NCBI GenBank assembly: GCA_030040115.1
Contig: JASHUH010000498.1
Location: 1 to 6,272 of the forward strand
DNA from: Acidobacteriaceae bacterium
Lineage (GTDB): Bacteria; Acidobacteriota; Terriglobia; Terriglobales; Acidobacteriaceae
DNA: 6,272 nucleotides
Direction: 5' to 3'
Shown here: one piece after another, positions 5,828 to 6,272 of the stretch
Numbering within the stretch: position 1 is the first letter of the stretch
Layout of the letters: every line of letters begins with the position of its first letter
Translations under genes and position numbers: made by a program
Notes under the pieces: generated by a model
Told to the model about the DNA's origin: nothing
Database searches by the model: none
Seen by the model: the letters and a program-made list of their open reading frames with translations, nothing else

Positions 5828-5843
5828 GTATGAGCCGCGCCGC

Positions 5844-6272
5844 TCATCGGACCAGACACGGCCGTTTGGGATCGAATTTCCATCCCGGAATCAGCGCCTG
5901 CATGGCGATGGCGTCATTACGTGCGCCCAGACCCTCGCGCATGTAAAGCTCATGCGCCCGCTCGATCGAACCCATATCGAGATCGACTCCGAGGCCGGCG
6001 CATTCCGGGACGGCAATCTCACCGTTCCGGATCGTGAATGGATTCCGCGTCAGATACTCGCCATCCTGCCATATCCAATGCGTGTCAATCGCGGTGATCG
6101 CGCCCGGCGCAGCCGCGGCCACATGGGTCATCATGGCGAGGGAAATATCGAAATGGTTGTTGGAGTGTGATCCCCATGTGAGCCCATGTTCGCGGCAGGT
6201 CTGGGCCACGCGCACCGATCCCTGCATCGTCCAGAAGTGCGGATCGGCAAGCGGAATATCCACAGCGTGCAG
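5844..6272 (-). CDS. gudD: D-glucarate dehydratase, C-terminal part (5' end off window)
   Basis: The C-terminal 142 residues of glucarate dehydratase (EC 4.2.1.40), an enolase-superfamily enzyme that converts D-glucarate to 5-keto-4-deoxy-D-glucarate. The frame is open to the right edge ([16 protein letters not shown]...), so a GTG at 6263 is an internal Val and not a start. The E. coli enzyme is about 446 aa, so roughly 300 residues are missing. [12 protein letters not shown] carries the catalytic His (residue 36 of the fragment, equivalent to E. coli His339) and Asn (38, equivalent to Asn341); Asp10 in PLADPHFW corresponds to Asp313. The end [29 protein letters not shown] is typical. The TGA at 5846-5844 is followed 25 nt later by garD, whose product makes the same keto-acid, indicating one operon for aldarate use. 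Confidence 0.95.
   Translation of the reverse strand: MHAVDIPLADPHFWTMQGSVRVAQTCREHGLTWGSHSNNHFDISLAMMTHVAAAAPGAITAIDTHWIWQDGEYLTRNPFTIRNGEIAVPECAGLGVDLDMGSIERAHELYMREGLGARNDAIAMQALIPGWKFDPKRPCLVR

Noticed and set aside
4521..5833. Long plus-strand open frames (262 and 282 codons) opposite garD
   Set aside because: They are antisense shadows of a very GC-rich, clearly recognised gene and encode low-complexity Arg/Ala/Ser-rich sequence without any family signature.
5640..6170. Plus-strand frame of 176 codons opposite the garD/gudD junction
   Set aside because: It runs antisense to two recognised genes and their gap, and has no recognisable domain.

Overview
The window looks like chromosomal DNA from an acidobacterium (Acidobacteriota, Solibacter/Bryobacter-like). 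The main evidence is the large permease at 791-3220. It is a full-length member of the ADOP type (acidobacterial duplicated orphan permease): MacB/FtsX permease architecture present twice in one chain, with no ATPase gene beside it. The GC-rich sugar-acid genes on the right fit the same kind of heterotrophic soil or sediment genome. No rRNA, tRNA or CRISPR array was found.

Layout, left to right. (1) 1-220: relic of an IS66-type insertion sequence. The minus strand encodes the N-terminal helix-turn-helix part of the accessory protein TnpA, interrupted by an in-frame TAG; the rest of the element would lie off the left edge. (2) 218-543: two short tandem minus-strand reading frames (59 and 41 codons) with no recognised homology. 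(3) 544-790: a gene-free stretch with inverted repeats that leads into the ribosome-binding site of the permease. (4) 791-3220: ADOP permease on the plus strand. (5) 3221-4273: a 1,053-nt convergent intergenic region holding a 12-bp stem-loop over the permease stop codon, a 13-bp stem-loop, a 14-bp tandem repeat, a textbook UUCG-loop terminator, and a two-level repeat array. (6) 4274-5818: garD, galactarate dehydratase, minus strand. (7) 5844-6272: the C-terminal third of gudD, glucarate dehydratase, minus strand, running off the right edge.

gudD and garD are 25 nt apart on the same strand. Both enzymes dehydrate a hexarate (D-glucarate and galactarate respectively) to 5-keto-4-deoxy-D-glucarate, so they form the top of an aldarate catabolic operon whose promoter and remaining genes lie to the right. 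The permease is probably an unrelated neighbour transcribed towards them.

The least ordinary part is the intergenic repeat at 3729-4185. Six copies of a motif close to TTTTCAWACACTTGC sit exactly 40 bp apart in two groups of three. The groups themselves are the two copies of a roughly 226-235-bp tandem duplication, which also carries an intact and a decayed copy of the terminator hairpin. Its phase (40 and 235 are both 1 mod 3) argues against coding. I do not recognise the family.
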